Shown here in pieces: positions 34,415-46,987 of a DNA stretch of 64,000 bases. Source of the stretch: Epiperipatus broadwayi (taxonomy: Eukaryota; Onychophora; Udeonychophora; Euonychophora; Peripatidae). Every line of letters begins with the position of its first letter. The stretch's first letter is position 1. A program made the position numbers and the translations under genes. The notes under the pieces were generated by a model. It was not told the DNA's origin and ran no database searches. It saw only the letters and a list, made by a program, of their open reading frames with translations. The stretch is taken from contig JAQFVV010013292.1 of the NCBI GenBank assembly GCA_028023455.1, forward strand, positions 62,001 to 126,000. Reading direction: 5' to 3'.

Positions 34415-34860
34415 CTATATGGTATGTTTTACATATTAAATATAAGATTTTTTACATATCCATACCATATATGTTTTTTATGTATCTCATTATACTATTT
34501 TCTGACCTTACAAGCTGGTGTATTCAACTCTACAAACTACAGTTGCATGACTTAACACATTGCTATTATTAAAACTAGCAAAACTCTCCATACATTACTG
34601 CCACATATGGCATGTTTTACATATTAAATATAAGGTTTTTTTACATACCCTTACCATATTTATATTTTGTTTATCTCATTATATATGATGTTTTTTTACC
34701 ATTTTCTGACCTTACAAGCTGACGTATTCAACTCTACAAACTACAGTTGCATGACTTAACTACATTGTTATTACTAAAACAGGCAAAACTCTCCATACAT
34801 TACTGCCACTTCTTGCAAGCCAGAGTAATCAATGGACGCGAGAAGGCTTGTGGAAAGTAA
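34415..34860 (-). repeat. Tandem pair of a 190-bp repeat ending in R-family sequence
   Basis: A unit with GGTATGTTTTACATATTAAA, TTTTCTGACCTTACAAGCTG, CAACTCTACAAACTACAGTT and GCAAAACTCTCCATACATTA occurs at about 34419-34608 and again at 34609-34812. The second unit continues into the minus-oriented R terminus (GCCAGAGTAATCAATGGACG, GAAGGCTTGTGG) to about 34860. Part of the unit also matches 37660-37760. It looks like a tandemly duplicated R-linked segment. Confidence 0.6.
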
Positions 34861-35433
34861 TAACAGTAGTGAGCAAGCATAAGAAATGTATCGTGATGTT
34901 TGGTGGTTTACATTGCTATTTTGATACATGGTCAGCATTCCATATTACAATGGTCTGTTTCAGGACTTTACATAGTTTTTCATTTCACATATGCTTTGTT
35001 GAAATAAATGTTTAAATGCCAGTTGCACACATCTTATAAGCTATACAGGCAATTATTACACAATCACTATTTATGATTTCTGTTCAAAGCTAGTATTCAT
35101 TTTTATTATACATAATTATTATTATTAAATGCCTTGATCTTGGACACTGCACTAATCAATAGATTTTTTTCTTTTCAAAAAAGTGGAAAACAATACTTTG
35201 AAGACATGAAAATAATATATATAATTTATTTGTAAAACAATTTTGAATGTAATACAATATCTTTAGTGAATAAGTAATAGTTGACAAAAGAGTATTGTTA
35301 CTATGTGTGATGAATGTATATGCTTTTTTTAAAAAAATTTCATTGCAATATATATTACATGTTCACATTAATCTTCAAAATCTGAACTAAATTAATTCAG
35401 AATACTAAAACTATTAAATTGAATTTTTTTAAG

Positions 35434-35556
35434 CACTTTGATCATCTAGTTTCCTCGGTGGAAGAGGCATATGCCGATTTGGCAATGTTTATAGGAAATA
35501 GAATAACAGTGCTACAGGAGAAAATAAAATATTGTGCACACAAGATTGCCTTCAAG
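35434..35556 (+). CDS. TRIM-type gene, end of B-box and start of coiled coil
   Basis: A 123-nt exon (41 codons, phase 0 at both ends) between TTTTTTTAAG and GTAAGA. It begins HFDHLVSSVEEAYADL. The two histidines complete the B-box started in the exon at 29652, and the following helix (VEEAYADLAMFIGNRITVLQ) has the heptad pattern of the TRIM coiled coil, which directly follows the B-box in this family. The acceptor has a good polypyrimidine run. This exon ends CAHKIAFK, in phase with the exon at 57539. Confidence 0.82.
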
Positions 35557-35689
35557 GTAAGATTGTTTTTGAGTATTACAGTATATAATGAATATTTTGT
35601 GTGTGTTAGTATTTGTATGATGCATTACACGATATTGACATTAAAACTAGACATTTTGGATTCTAAGCTTTATAGATAGATAATTAGGT

Positions 35690-36000
35690 TAAAGATTGAG
35701 GGTTGCATTAGGTCCTAAGATCTTGGTGCAATGCTCTCAGTTTAAGGCGCCTCACTGATGAAGGCCACAAGTTAGAAATTGGTCTGGGGATTTTGGATAA
35801 TTAGGCACTAGAGTTTTTATTCACAAACCTTTCTGCATTATTGATTATTCTGGTGTGCACTGAGTGGCGCTACTGTATGGAGAGTTTGGGGATTTTTGAT
35901 GATTAGACACTAGAGATTTTATGCACAAACCTTCATGCATCATTGATTACTCTGGCTTCACCGAGTGGTGCTACTGTATGCAGATTTTTGCCTCTATGAT
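35690..36000 (+). repeat. R-family copy 4 with duplicated 3' end
   Basis: A plus-oriented copy from GGGTTGCATTAGGTCCTAAG through the hammerhead motif to the terminus. The last 100 bases or so (GATTTTGGATAATTAGGCAC ... CTACTGTATGGAGAGTTT) are followed at about 35887-35990 by a second version of themselves, so the 3' end is tandemly duplicated. It lies 134 bases downstream of the exon at 35434-35556. Confidence 0.7.
35736..35799 (+). ncRNA. Hammerhead ribozyme motif in R copy 4
   Basis: CTGATGA (35755-35761) and GAAA (35775-35778) are intact. Stem II keeps pairing through G-T wobbles (GGC with GTT). Inner stem I is CCTCA (35750-35754) with TGGGG (35785-35789). The outer helix TTTAA with TTGGA survives through wobbles. 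Stem III is weak (T-TG-G), and the cleavage context is GTC. Confidence 0.5.
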
Positions 36001-36030
36001 TTTGACACTCCTGTAGAAAGTATATAATAC

Positions 36031-36034
36031 TTGT

Positions 36035-36067
<33 letters not shown>
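36031..36067. repeat. Microsatellite (TA)n(GA)n
   Basis: A run of TA repeats passes directly into GA repeats. Confidence 0.95.
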
Positions 36068-36114
36068 TAATAATAATTGATAACGGTTATAAATTATCTA
36101 GCTGATTTTCTTAC

Positions 36115-36450
36115 CTAAAACAACTAGCGTATATAGAACAAAGCAAGTCAGTGGAACCCGGATCTAATGTCTGACAGATACAGGTTACAAACTACTCCAG
36201 AAAAAGAAAGAAAATGAGACAGAGGCATGACAGGTATATAAACAAAAGACAAAAAACTCTGCCTTTTTTCTGCTCCAGTGATTGGCGAGTGTGTGTTCTA
36301 GAGGACTAAAATTCCCAGGTTATCAGCGCCTGTAGGGAATCCAGCCAACTAGGACCATAGACATATCGTACTGAGCTTTTATTATTTTACAACGGCCAAC
36401 TGGGCTCTTCGTGGATAATAAATAGATGCCTATCGCAGGTAGCGTGAACT
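36115..36450. repeat. GC-richer block, possible LTR or old repeat
   Basis: Markedly less AT-rich than the surrounding kilobases. It has a TATA-like GGTATATAAAC (about 36233), an AATAAA (about 36418) and no coding capacity. These features would fit a solo LTR, but I see no matching terminal bases or target duplication. Confidence 0.3.
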
Positions 36451-39400
36451 TTACTTATAACTTTTTAATTTTGATGCTCTGTGAGTTATAGGATATTAAG
36501 ATCCCCAAAAATGATGTAGTTAGTTCCCCATATGATATTGTATGTTAGCTATTTTATGTATATTAAACTTTATATTCCACACTTGGTTTCTGTTTAATAA
36601 ACCAAGGTAACATTGCTGATCACTAGAGACCACAATACTAATTGATGTTGTGTGGCCTGATTTGCTTGTAATAATAAAAAAAAGTTCACAATTTGAGAAA
36701 AAAAAAAACAAATAGTCAAATACTTCGTAAAAACAAAATAAAAATCGGATGAGATAAAAAGGAAATTATATTGAAGAAATTGGAACCATTGGGATGATTG
36801 CACTGTAAAGTTACTTTTGGAAATCTAGAAATAAATACAGGTGAAATGGCTGATATTACTATCAGTAAGCAATATTATGTCATATGGGCAAAAGTAAGAA
36901 AAAAAAGAATGGAACAGGAGGGATCATTTTACATTGTGTGATGAAATTGTAAGGATAATTGAGTTTATTAGTTTTGGCATATTACCATATTCATATTTCT
37001 AATCCATTGAAAATGTTAACTGGAATTAGTTGTCAAATATCAAAAGAAAGATCTATATAAATAGTTGGTTTTTTTTTTTTTTTTGCATTATTTTGAAAAT
37101 GTCAAAATTGTATATTTTATTTTGATTTTTTAAAGGTTTTTTTTTCCCTATTGCATTCAGTTTTTTATCCAGTTTTTTTTTTTTTTTTGCAATGTTCAAA
37201 AGCTATTTATATCAGGCCATAGTTTCTTTTTAAAACTTTATGGATAACAGATTGATTCTTTTTAAAAATCAAATCATCTCTCTGAGTAACTTTTTCTGGA
37301 AAAGTGACCATTTTTACAAGTAATATTACTGTTTTATCAATAGAGACTAATGCTTTTTTTGTTTTTATATGTAGAATACAAATAAATATTTCAAATAAGA
37401 TTGTAAAATGTGTACCGACTTTTGGCCATTATCATAAAAACTTAAAATATACTGATGTGTCTGGAAAGAAACAAGTAAATAATAGTCAAAAGCAGAAATG
37501 AGATGGCAAGCTAATTCTTTAATTTAAATATGTGAATATTTACAAGTTTACATAGCCTTTAAAAATAAAAGTTCATGGTGACCTACGGAGGCATGAGTCA
37601 GAATTATATTAACACCAGAACCCACATACTGAGTTTTTGGGGTTTACATATCTTTTATAACATTTTTGCATACTTATGCATTACTTCAAACTATAATTGC
37701 ATAACTTAGCCACATTGCTATTTTATTACACGCCCAGCATTTCTGATTACAATGGTCTACTTCAGACTATAACTTAGTATTTTATTTTGTTTTATTTCTA
37801 TATAGATATATATGTATATATTGTAACCCCCTCACTTATCACCGCTCCTTCACATTATATGAGAAAATGCCCAGGGCACCAATTCTATTAATGAATAGAA
37901 TAAATTAGCAATTATATGTTGCTTAGAATTAAAATTGAGACTCTTCTATTATGCCTGACTTATAATCTAGCTCAGTTGGGAGTTAGAAGAGAAAGTCTTT
38001 AAATATTCAGAACATAAATAAAGGAAGGAAGAAATATTATTGATGATCAAAATGAAATACATACTGCATTTGTTAATTATCAAATGATAAAATTAATAAA
38101 GTTTTATTTATTCAAGCTAATAAATTATAATCTGATTTGATTTCTTCCATCATCTAAATACATTCATAGACTAACTACAACTTTAGCATAAAGCGAGATA
38201 CTACATAATTTTACTATCTAACACATCTTAGCTTACAGCTAGACTGATATTTGTTTTGAGTTAGGAAATTAGATCTCAGGATATCTTTAATACTGTTTGG
38301 TTAAGAAATTTTATCACACAACAATACCGATTTGTTTAAAAAACATTTTTCTTTTTAATTTGCGATACGTTATTTGACAGATTTCAGCGGGTTCTTTTTT
38401 ATAGAATCCTGGCGCCCTGATCAAATAAATTAAAAGCTGATTTTGTCAATAGCACAATCATAACAATTACTAGGTAGAGTTGATCTATGTCTACTGTAAT
38501 AACAATAATAATACAGAAAAATTATACTAACAATAATAAATTAGGTGATGTGTCACTGGACTAGCAATTAGATAGTGAAGGAGATAAGGGTATCTTTTAA
38601 TCTCACATCATTGCCTAAATGATAGCTAATTATCTGACCTTTTTATAAGTTTATTAATGGTAAATATTTCATATTATGTTTGGGTCACTAGAACAATAGT
38701 ATCAGATTTCAATGGATTTATTATCAATTTTACAGAGTAAAATACTTATGTTATAATAGGTGTGTAGAATATGGAAACTAGAATACGAATGTATATAATG
38801 ACAACTGGAGACAAAGTTTTAAATAACAAATAAAGCATTTATTTACATTGGTAATTGGAATATACATCATTAGCTCTCGTGGACTATTGTCCTAATTCAG
38901 AGACTTAAACATACATTATTAATTGGCATTCAATATTCCCCTATGTTACATAATTCATCACTCATTACTTATTGACTGGACACTTACAAAATATAATTTT
39001 ACAAATTAATAAATAAATACTGCTCACATATTCTGATTTACAATATAGTGAGTAAATTAAATATATTATGTACACAATATACAAGTTTGAGAGGTTACAC
39101 TATTAACTGTTATGATAAATCAACTTTAATAAACTGGTCTGTCAACGAGTAACACTAAATATCTCAATTAACTAATCCCTTTAAATACCATCACTTTTCA
39201 TGCTTTCAAAATAAAAGAAAATAATAACAATCATTCCGATGATTTGATGAAATAAGCTAGCAGTAAATTAATATATGATTCAAAATATTTACTTCCTAAT
39301 GAATAGATTTAACAGTATTATACTTTCATATTTGCGATATTATATGCATTATGTGTGTGTGTGCGACATCTCCAGCCACAATTAAAATAAATCGATATTT

Positions 39401-42380
39401 TTCTCACATAATGTCAATTTACCTATGAATTATTAATAAGGGTTTATTCCAACCAACAAAATATAACACTACTTGTATTTTAATATTCAGTAAAGAGTTT
39501 GTTCTGACTATTTATCTATCCACCAACTCGATTGCATATAGCTATGTTTTCATGATAATAATAAACAAACGCATGAGGAATAAACGAGCTCTTTGGCAAA
39601 TAAATCTGACGACAAAATATCAACTCCCTACCTAACTTTGAGGTAAATATTGGCATGGGACTTTGCCTCACTACCAGAATAAGGGGATAACCAACACCAA
39701 ACTTCATAAAATATTATTTCATAACACATACGTACGCAATCTAGAATATATTCTACTCATGGCAAATACAGAAAAATTATCTATGTATCACAGGAGAATC
39801 AATCATCCCAACCAACATAGAACGTATCAAGAATAATTTTTCTCATAGCTAGTCTATACATCTCATACTATACATTGAAAGATAAATACCTACAAGTAAG
39901 TCACTCATTTCTTCAATTCTTTAGAATATGAGATCCTCCGGAACCAACAGAGAGAAACAGTTATAAAACTAGATATTTACTAATTAAATAAAATAATCGC
40001 ATAAGAACGGGACACACGTATAAATAAGAGTATGAAAAATAATTTTAAATTATATAATATGCAGATATACGGTAAAATAAATGATACATTGAAATATAAA
40101 CTTTTGACTATCACCTGTTTCAAAATTTAAAAGGTAATAACGATTATAAATGAAGTTTTACTATTTCTGGTACAATATTTATTTCATATGCTTGCTACCT
40201 CTGAGAGCCGAAATTCTCACTTTGAGATAAAAAAAAATAAAATAAATTCCTCTCTTTACTAAAATATCAAAAAAAAAAAATATGTGTTTCGTCTTCACAA
40301 AAGAAAAGAAATCATATGCCATTTGCAAATATACCCTCCATGACTGTCTAGAAGTTTATAAATATCATAATTTAAATAAACACATAATGATAAATCTGTC
40401 TATAGAGTGTCCGTAATAACAAATAAAAACAAAATTAACTCTTCTTATAACTTAAAGAAAAATTCACTGGGAGAATTTCCTTCCCAAAGATTCCAGGTGA
40501 GTACGTGTTAATAAAACCACGAAACGTGAAACAAACTTCTGCATGACAAACATTTATAATCTAAGTTTACTTTAGTAATCTCCAATGTTCATAGCAAAAA
40601 GCTAATTGAGTTTACATTACGTGCAGCAATAAATTTTTTTTATAACAACGGAGATATGAAAAGATAATTTCAACTACGTATTTCTATAATGTAGGATCTT
40701 TTAAACAATTCTGGAGACATTTAACTCAACAGTAACTTTACAGGCTTCCTAAGAACATTTCCATAATTTATGAGTAAGCATACATGTAATTAATTTCAAT
40801 CATTACGAATTAACTGTCCATATAAAATGTGCAATTCCTTAGGCTATAATATTTGTTTATAATGCACTCCTACGTCGAAGAGAACAGAAATATACAATAT
40901 TAATATCCTTCAATCCGACTTAAGTATATGCACATTCAATAAATGGTAGCAATTAATTAATCCTTAGTAAGCAACATCTTTATCTTATAAGCATAAATAA
41001 CAGGCAAAGTTATCCTTATGTAGTAACTTAAAATATAACACAGTAAATACACTCATCCTCTTGTTTTAATCTAACTTTTATATATGTAGAGTATAATGTG
41101 AGCTGAAAGTTTATAGATTTTGTTAAATAGTCCTGCATAGCTTTCCTCAATATAATATAAAGTTCCCATAATTGTTTTAATAGAGTATAGAGTTCATACA
41201 CATCCACTTCTTAATAGTAAATACAAGCAAATAAAGTAGAATAGAATTATCAATATAGAAACACATTTTAAAACGATACGAGAGGGTTAATTTAACATTT
41301 TAATTGAATGGAGAATGAAGAAAGTATACCTTTCTTTTATAGTTTAGCCCATCATTCTGCCTTAAAACCTTCTGGTGGCTAAATTTCCCATAATAATTTT
41401 CATGAAAGACTAATGTTTAAAGAATTCATTTTGGAGTTTGAACTGACTTGACTTTTTGGAAGAATTTTCAGTAGCAGATTGGATACTAATGGATGAATCA
41501 ATAATAAAGGACTGGACGATTTCTATTACTGGCTATCAGTTAAATGTATATCTCTTCCATCAATCAAGAGGTCACTTCACTCTCCAAAGATCATCTCCAC
41601 CCTTTGCACTCAGTAATGAGCAACTAATATTCAAGAAATCTTCTCTTGAAAGAAAAAATCATTTTGACCTTTTAAAAATCAAATCAAATAAAAAAAAATA
41701 ACTTTTATACTTTCAAAATAAAATGAATATTAATTAGTTAATAAAAAAAAAATGGTTGATAATACCATTTAGTTTGTTAAATAATCCACTAATCCAGATA
41801 TTCATTAAACACTAAAAAAAAATATACATTTGCAAATTTATTTAAGATATCTACTGTAATTTGAATGTTTTATTGTAAATGTAATATTATTTACTGTAAT
41901 CAAAATATGGAAATGAAATGAAAACATGATATAGGCACACATGCTGTTATATGAATGATAATTATCCTGACTAAACATAATTGAGATGGCTATGGGTTAA
42001 ACATATTTTTTTTTACTGATTATAATATCCGCACATGGATGGGTGTCAATAAATAGATCAGAAGAAACATTTAAACAAAAAACAAACACTATTCTACAAA
42101 TAAATAAGACAGCTATGCATTAACTTAACTTGTATGACAATTCCTGTAATAACTCATTCTCCCTTTCTTGCATTAAATACTTCACTAAATATAATAAAAA
42201 TAATAAATGCTGGTAAAATTGCCAACCAAAATTCATAAGCAATTCACATATAAGGTTTTAGACTATTAACAGAAAAGATTTTTAAAAAGTTGAGGCTATT
42301 TCATTTTTTTTTTTTTTGTTAAACATAGTTATTCACCATTGAAACAATATATTTTAATTACTTGTGCCCCATTCTGAAGG
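36451..42380. other. Large AT-rich intronic stretch
   Basis: About 6 kb of the 22-kb intron in which I see no gene. Notable are poly-T runs near 37070-37085 and 37168-37190, and a segment at 37560-37760 that resembles parts of 31625-31690 and 34520-34560 (an old dispersed repeat). Frames at 39516-39707 minus and 41456-41701 plus are unrecognised. A pyrimidine-rich or purine-rich bias over long distances is not seen. Confidence 0.3.
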
Positions 42381-42570
42381 TCACAATATATATATATATA
42401 AATGATATTTATACTAACCATGAGTCGTATATAATTACCATGTGTAATTATTAAACACAATCATGACATAATTATATTTTTTACTATATGATTATTATTC
42501 ATAATTATTGTATAAAGCATTTCACTTGTATTCTACACAATTATTGCATGTATTTTTATACCTTATTGCT

Positions 42571-42602
<32 letters not shown>

Positions 42603-42604
42603 GT
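42381..42604. repeat. Direct repeat, copy 1, with microsatellites
   Basis: The segment with CCATGTGTAATTATTAAACACAATCAT, CATAATTATTGTATAAAG and GTATTTTTATACCTTATTG recurs at 43955-44100. It is bounded by TA and CA/TA microsatellites. Confidence 0.6.
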
Positions 42605-43954
42605 ATACTTCCTTGGTCTTAAACACTGCACTCTCCTCGCTCCCTCCAAAAGTGTGGTTTTTTCACCTAATATAGTCTTTGATATAAAAAGGAGGATTTC
42701 TGATTTCTGTCAGCTTTGCTATGTGTCAGTGGTGATTTTAGTTCAGCTGTCTCATTGTCAATCCCCAAACTGGTTGATGTAGTTTCAGCTTCACTATTGT
42801 TGTGTTTTTCTTCACTGTCTTATTTTTTACTGTTAATAGATATCTTAGTTGATTTTTATACCTCTGAAGCTTTACACCCTGCTTCATTTCAATTTCTGCC
42901 AATTGATTTGCAATATTTCTCATGATGGTGCCATCTCTGAATTTTTAATTTATTCAATGACCAAATGCTGTCATCTATCTTGAACTTTTTTTTAATATTA
43001 TGGTTTTGTTAACTGTTTGTCAGGTAGGTAACAAGATTGACAATTTATTTCTTCGTCTTTGTTCCTCATCTAGTAATTCTATTTTTCTCTCCCCTACATT
43101 ATTTTTTTAAAAATATTTACCAAATTTTTTACTCCCATCTCTCCCACTTTTATTAATATTCCTCCAGTAATTTAGTGTTTAATTTCATTTCCCTCTATAT
43201 AATTATCTATTTTAACCAACTTCTTTTCATAAAAGCATTTTTCCCATTTAATATTATCTTTTTCACTTTCTTAGTTTTTAATAGCACATTTATATTTTCT
43301 GCATGCTTTTCCCCTCTGTTTTATACTTTTACTCATTCACACTTTTCAAAATTCTTACCTAGAATCCTGTGTGCCACTTTTTCCTACTTTATCACACCAG
43401 TCCCCCAACAAACTCTTCCATGATTTCTTCTACTTTAAATTTATATTCTTCTAACTTTTTCTTATCTCTCATTCTCCATCCATATCTTTCACTACTCTTT
43501 TTAGTTTTGTTAATATTTTACATCACATTACTATCCATTTCTATTATAAAGAAAATATGATCACATACTTTTCATTATCAAATATTAATTTTCTGTACTT
43601 TATTCATTCCCTCTTTCTCTACTAATGATAATATATTGTGTGAAATATACTATTTCTAGAGTATTGTCCCTCATAAATATCTGATAAATTTCGAACACTC
43701 AAATTCACTCTGACAAAAAAATTTTAAAAACTAATCTGCCTTGTTATCCATGTCATCAATTTCTTTAATGTGCTCATTTATATCCCTTATAACTACTATT
43801 TTCTTTCCTTTTTTTGAAACTCTGTATATCCTTAACTAGGCAGTGTTTTAACCTTATAAGATCATGTATTCAGCATTCTTGATTATTAATGGTGTGCTTC
43901 AGATGCAAATCTATTTTTTTATTTATGTTTTATTTTTATATTTAAATAATATTT
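42605..43954 (-). other. Unidentified block between two direct repeats
   Basis: On the minus strand this block has coding-like scraps: 42923-42738 (QLAEIEMKQGVKLQRYKNQL), ERKIELLDEEQRRRNKLS near 43085-43030, and RDKKKLEEYKFKVEEIMEEF near 43470-43410. All are charged and helical, separated by stops. It may be the ORF of an unknown element flanked by the repeats at 42381 and 43955. No catalytic motif is seen. Confidence 0.3.
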
Positions 43955-44115
43955 ACACATACCATGTAATTATTACACACAATCATTATACATAATCATT
44001 ATGTCTTTTTACTATAAAATTATTATTCGTAATTATTGTATAAAGATTTTATTCTACGCAATTATATGTATTTTTATACATTATTGTTCTACAGACAAGG
44101 GCACAATATATATAT
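43955..44115. repeat. Direct repeat, copy 2
   Basis: Matches 42430-42580 in the same orientation, with small indels. The pair brackets an unidentified minus-strand coding-like block. Confidence 0.6.
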
Positions 44116-44259
44116 ATCTAAAATACTAATTTTGATGTCTGTACTTTCTCAAAATATAGGTGAAATTCAACATCATTTATATTAAATACAGTAATATGCA
44201 TATATTTTAACTTATTCTTTTAGAAGTACTTTTGACTATAATTTTTTAGTTTTTGTCAA

Positions 44260-44640
44260 CTATATAATGTTGAATAATTAAAATGCGACATTTTTTATTT
44301 TAATGTTTGATGATTTATTAATGCTTGGTGATTTCTCAGAGTTAATATAGCCGCTTTTATTGTGGCATTGTTCAATTTGTACAATTTTTGATTTTATAAT
44401 CAAATCTAAACCTATATTTACAACTTTTATTATTATCAAACATAATATATGCTCGAGGTTTATTTTCATGATTGCTTATCTTTTTGAATTCTGCTCTTTT
44501 TTCTAATGTGCATCTAGACTCTTCAATGTATTGTAAATCACATTTACTTATTAATTTATATATAATACAACTTTGATTAGAATTTAAATGTTTGCTTTTA
44601 TAGTTATTAATTAATCTATTTGTATTATTTATAATTTCAT
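44260..44640 (-). pseudogene. Penelope-like GIY-YIG remnant
   Basis: On the minus strand, near 44578-44480, the text reads IIYKLISKCDLQYIEESRCT then LEKRAEF: the cysteine and the YIxES-x-x-xLxxR motif of the GIY-YIG domain in Penelope-like elements. The expected G of YIG is E here. A frameshift then leads into the open piece 44469-44278. It faces away from the reverse-transcriptase remnant at 44670-45420, so the two are inverted relative to each other. Confidence 0.5.
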
Positions 44641-44669
44641 TATATCAACTTATGAAAGTAAAATCTTAA

Positions 44670-45420
44670 AACAACCAAAATATCAACAAGTTAAAATATA
44701 TCATAGATAAGCAGACAATGTATTTATTTGTGGAAGTCATGAAATAATAAATGATTTATTTAATGAATGAAATCAGATTAAGGAATTAAAGTGTATTACA
44801 ACACAAGATAAATGTAATTCCTTACAATTTTTGGATATTAAAGTTTTACATTATGGATACAATTTATATTATATTATGCCAATAAAACCGATTGAAACTA
44901 AAGCATTTATCCCATATGAATCAAATGTACTTATAAGTCATAAGTTGTCTGGATTAAAGTCATTCTTACTTTGAAATGAAAAGTTATGCAAGTATTCCAG
45001 TGATAAAATAAAAAATGTGAATTTATTTAAATTGTTGAAAATTGGATCTAATAAAAATGCTATTAATCACATGTTAAAAAGTGTCAATAGTATAATAAAA
45101 CTAAAAATAATACCACAATGAAGTGGATTATGATGCCATTTGTACCAAATAAACATGTTAAGTTATGAGTAAAATTTGTAATGGTTTCTGTCAAATTAGT
45201 TTTTTCTTGACAAATAATACAAATAGATTAATTAATGACTTTAAAAGCAGAAATTTGTGATTTCAGAAAAAAGAGAAAGAATAGAAATATAAATGGAAAG
45301 ATATTGTAAACTAAAGGCAATGGAAAAAAGATTACTGAAAGATAAAAGAAATATGAACAATAAAATAGGAAAAGGCAAATGGATTTGAATATAGAAAAGA
45401 CTAATATTGTATAATTAGAG
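44670..45420 (+). pseudogene. Penelope-like reverse transcriptase remnant
   Basis: On the plus strand pieces in related frames read ADNVFICGSHEI (about 44712, a degraded catalytic segment), NSLQFLDIKVLHYG (about 44816) and ETKAFIPYESNVLISHKLSG (about 44896). The last two match the order of the segment downstream of the catalytic motif in Penelope-like reverse transcriptases (FLD-x-x-V/I, then a stretch with prolines and histidines). Stops occur at several places. The end near 45420 is approximate. Confidence 0.45.
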
Positions 45421-46670
45421 TACTAAACTATTTAGAACTAAATAAACAAAAAAAAAATAATAATTTGTAAAAAGTTGCATTGTTAGGGGATGGATAGCTG
45501 ATTGGAGATAGCTATTACCATTTATAATAATTAATATCAGATGTAAAACAGTGAAATATATAAATAGTGTGGGCTGAGTGGAGAAAACTTTTTCTTAAAC
45601 TTCCTGTGATGGTGCCATTGCTGTTGTGACATGAGATATCAGAAGAAAGAACCCAGTGAAATAACTGTTGGAAAGTTGTAGCAATGTTTCTGCCACAAAG
45701 GATGACATCCAAAAGCCTGAGCCTCTGTGGGTATAGACAGCTAGCTAGGGAACTTAAGCAGACTACACCTGTCTTATTTTTATTTGTGTATGCTTGCTAA
45801 GGCTCTTATGAGAACTGTGGGTTTTAAAATCTTTTTAGTTATTTCAAATTTAAGAATAGGTAAGACAGTGGGGGAGTGTGTTAAACTGTGAAAGTATTAG
45901 CATTTGATAAATTAGTCCTCCAACTCAGGAATTGATTTGATCATATTAGTAAATGCAGAATTTTTAGAAAGGGATATAACTTCTGAATAATCAGTTGTTG
46001 GTGGTCATCAGAATCACTGCAGTTGCAACAACGTCTGCCAGGATGTGAAGTGATATTGCTCAAAGGGACTGACAAACCAGTGATAGTTAGCAATGTGGGT
46101 ATGGTCATATGTAATATGCAAATATATTTTCATATGATTTTTATTCAAATTTTTATAATCTAAATTTTTGTTATTTTGTTGGCAATAAGCTTCATAGTTG
46201 AATACACAACAAAAACAAAAAAAAATTATTCAAAGTGAATGGAATGATGCCACAATAACCATAAAACAAAAGAGACTAGATTAATTTGGAGAAATATAAA
46301 GCAATAAGAAATTGTCAATCATCAAACATTAAAATAATAGAATTGTGGGAAAACTGAATAGAATTATGGGAGTTATAAAATCATGTCTCATTTTGATTAT
46401 TTAACAATATATAGTTGACAAAGACTAAAAAAGTATATAGTCAAAAGCACTTCTACTAGAATAAGTTCAAATATGTGAATAATACTGTATTTAATATTTA
46501 TCACAAGTGAATTTATATATATATATATACCTTGTCTGCAGAAAAGTTTGCTATTAACATGGAGACCCTTTGATTCAACTTGGAGGCCTTAAAAAAGCTA
46601 AGCAGGGCAAATTCCTAATGTCCACTCCATACGTTCTTGTTGCAGCTATTATTACTATGTGATTATTCAT
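45421..46670. other. Intronic sequence, partly less AT-rich
   Basis: About 45480-45780 and 45880-46110 are less AT-rich, and the minus-strand frame 45712-45515 (65 codons) is unrecognised. A 14-base stretch near 46598 resembles the 5S rRNA internal promoter (see rejected items). TA repeats lie near 46518-46530. Confidence 0.3.
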
Positions 46671-46987
46671 ATAGTATACGAACATGGGTGGGCTGCTCAT
46701 CAACATGCATTAGCCAGCGTGGGGAGTTTATTGGCTTTTTACCTCTGAGTTTAAAATCAAGAAACACCATGGTCTTTCTTGTCAGTTGCCCAATAAGGCA
46801 GAATGAATGTATGTATAAATGATAAATTTTTCCTATGTATACAATCATGACAGACAAGAATAAATCATGGCCTTTATTTCCAGAAGATTGTAAAGTCACC
46901 AACCAAAACAATAGTTGGTGGCCAAAGGTGGAGGGTGCTAAGAATCCCCTGATTGTGGACCCAGGCTGCCATTTGATGATGGCTTTT

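Noticed and set aside
36031-36067. Possible CRISPR-like or regulatory repeat
   Set aside because: It is a simple TA/GA microsatellite.
40268-40320. GACGAAAC on the minus strand, resembling the second half of a hammerhead core
   Set aside because: No CTGANGA and no stem II lie upstream on that strand.
46595-46615. AAGCTAAGCAGGGC, like part of the 5S rRNA internal promoter
   Set aside because: Only about 14 bases match and the flanks do not resemble 5S rRNA, so a 5S-derived SINE is not supported.
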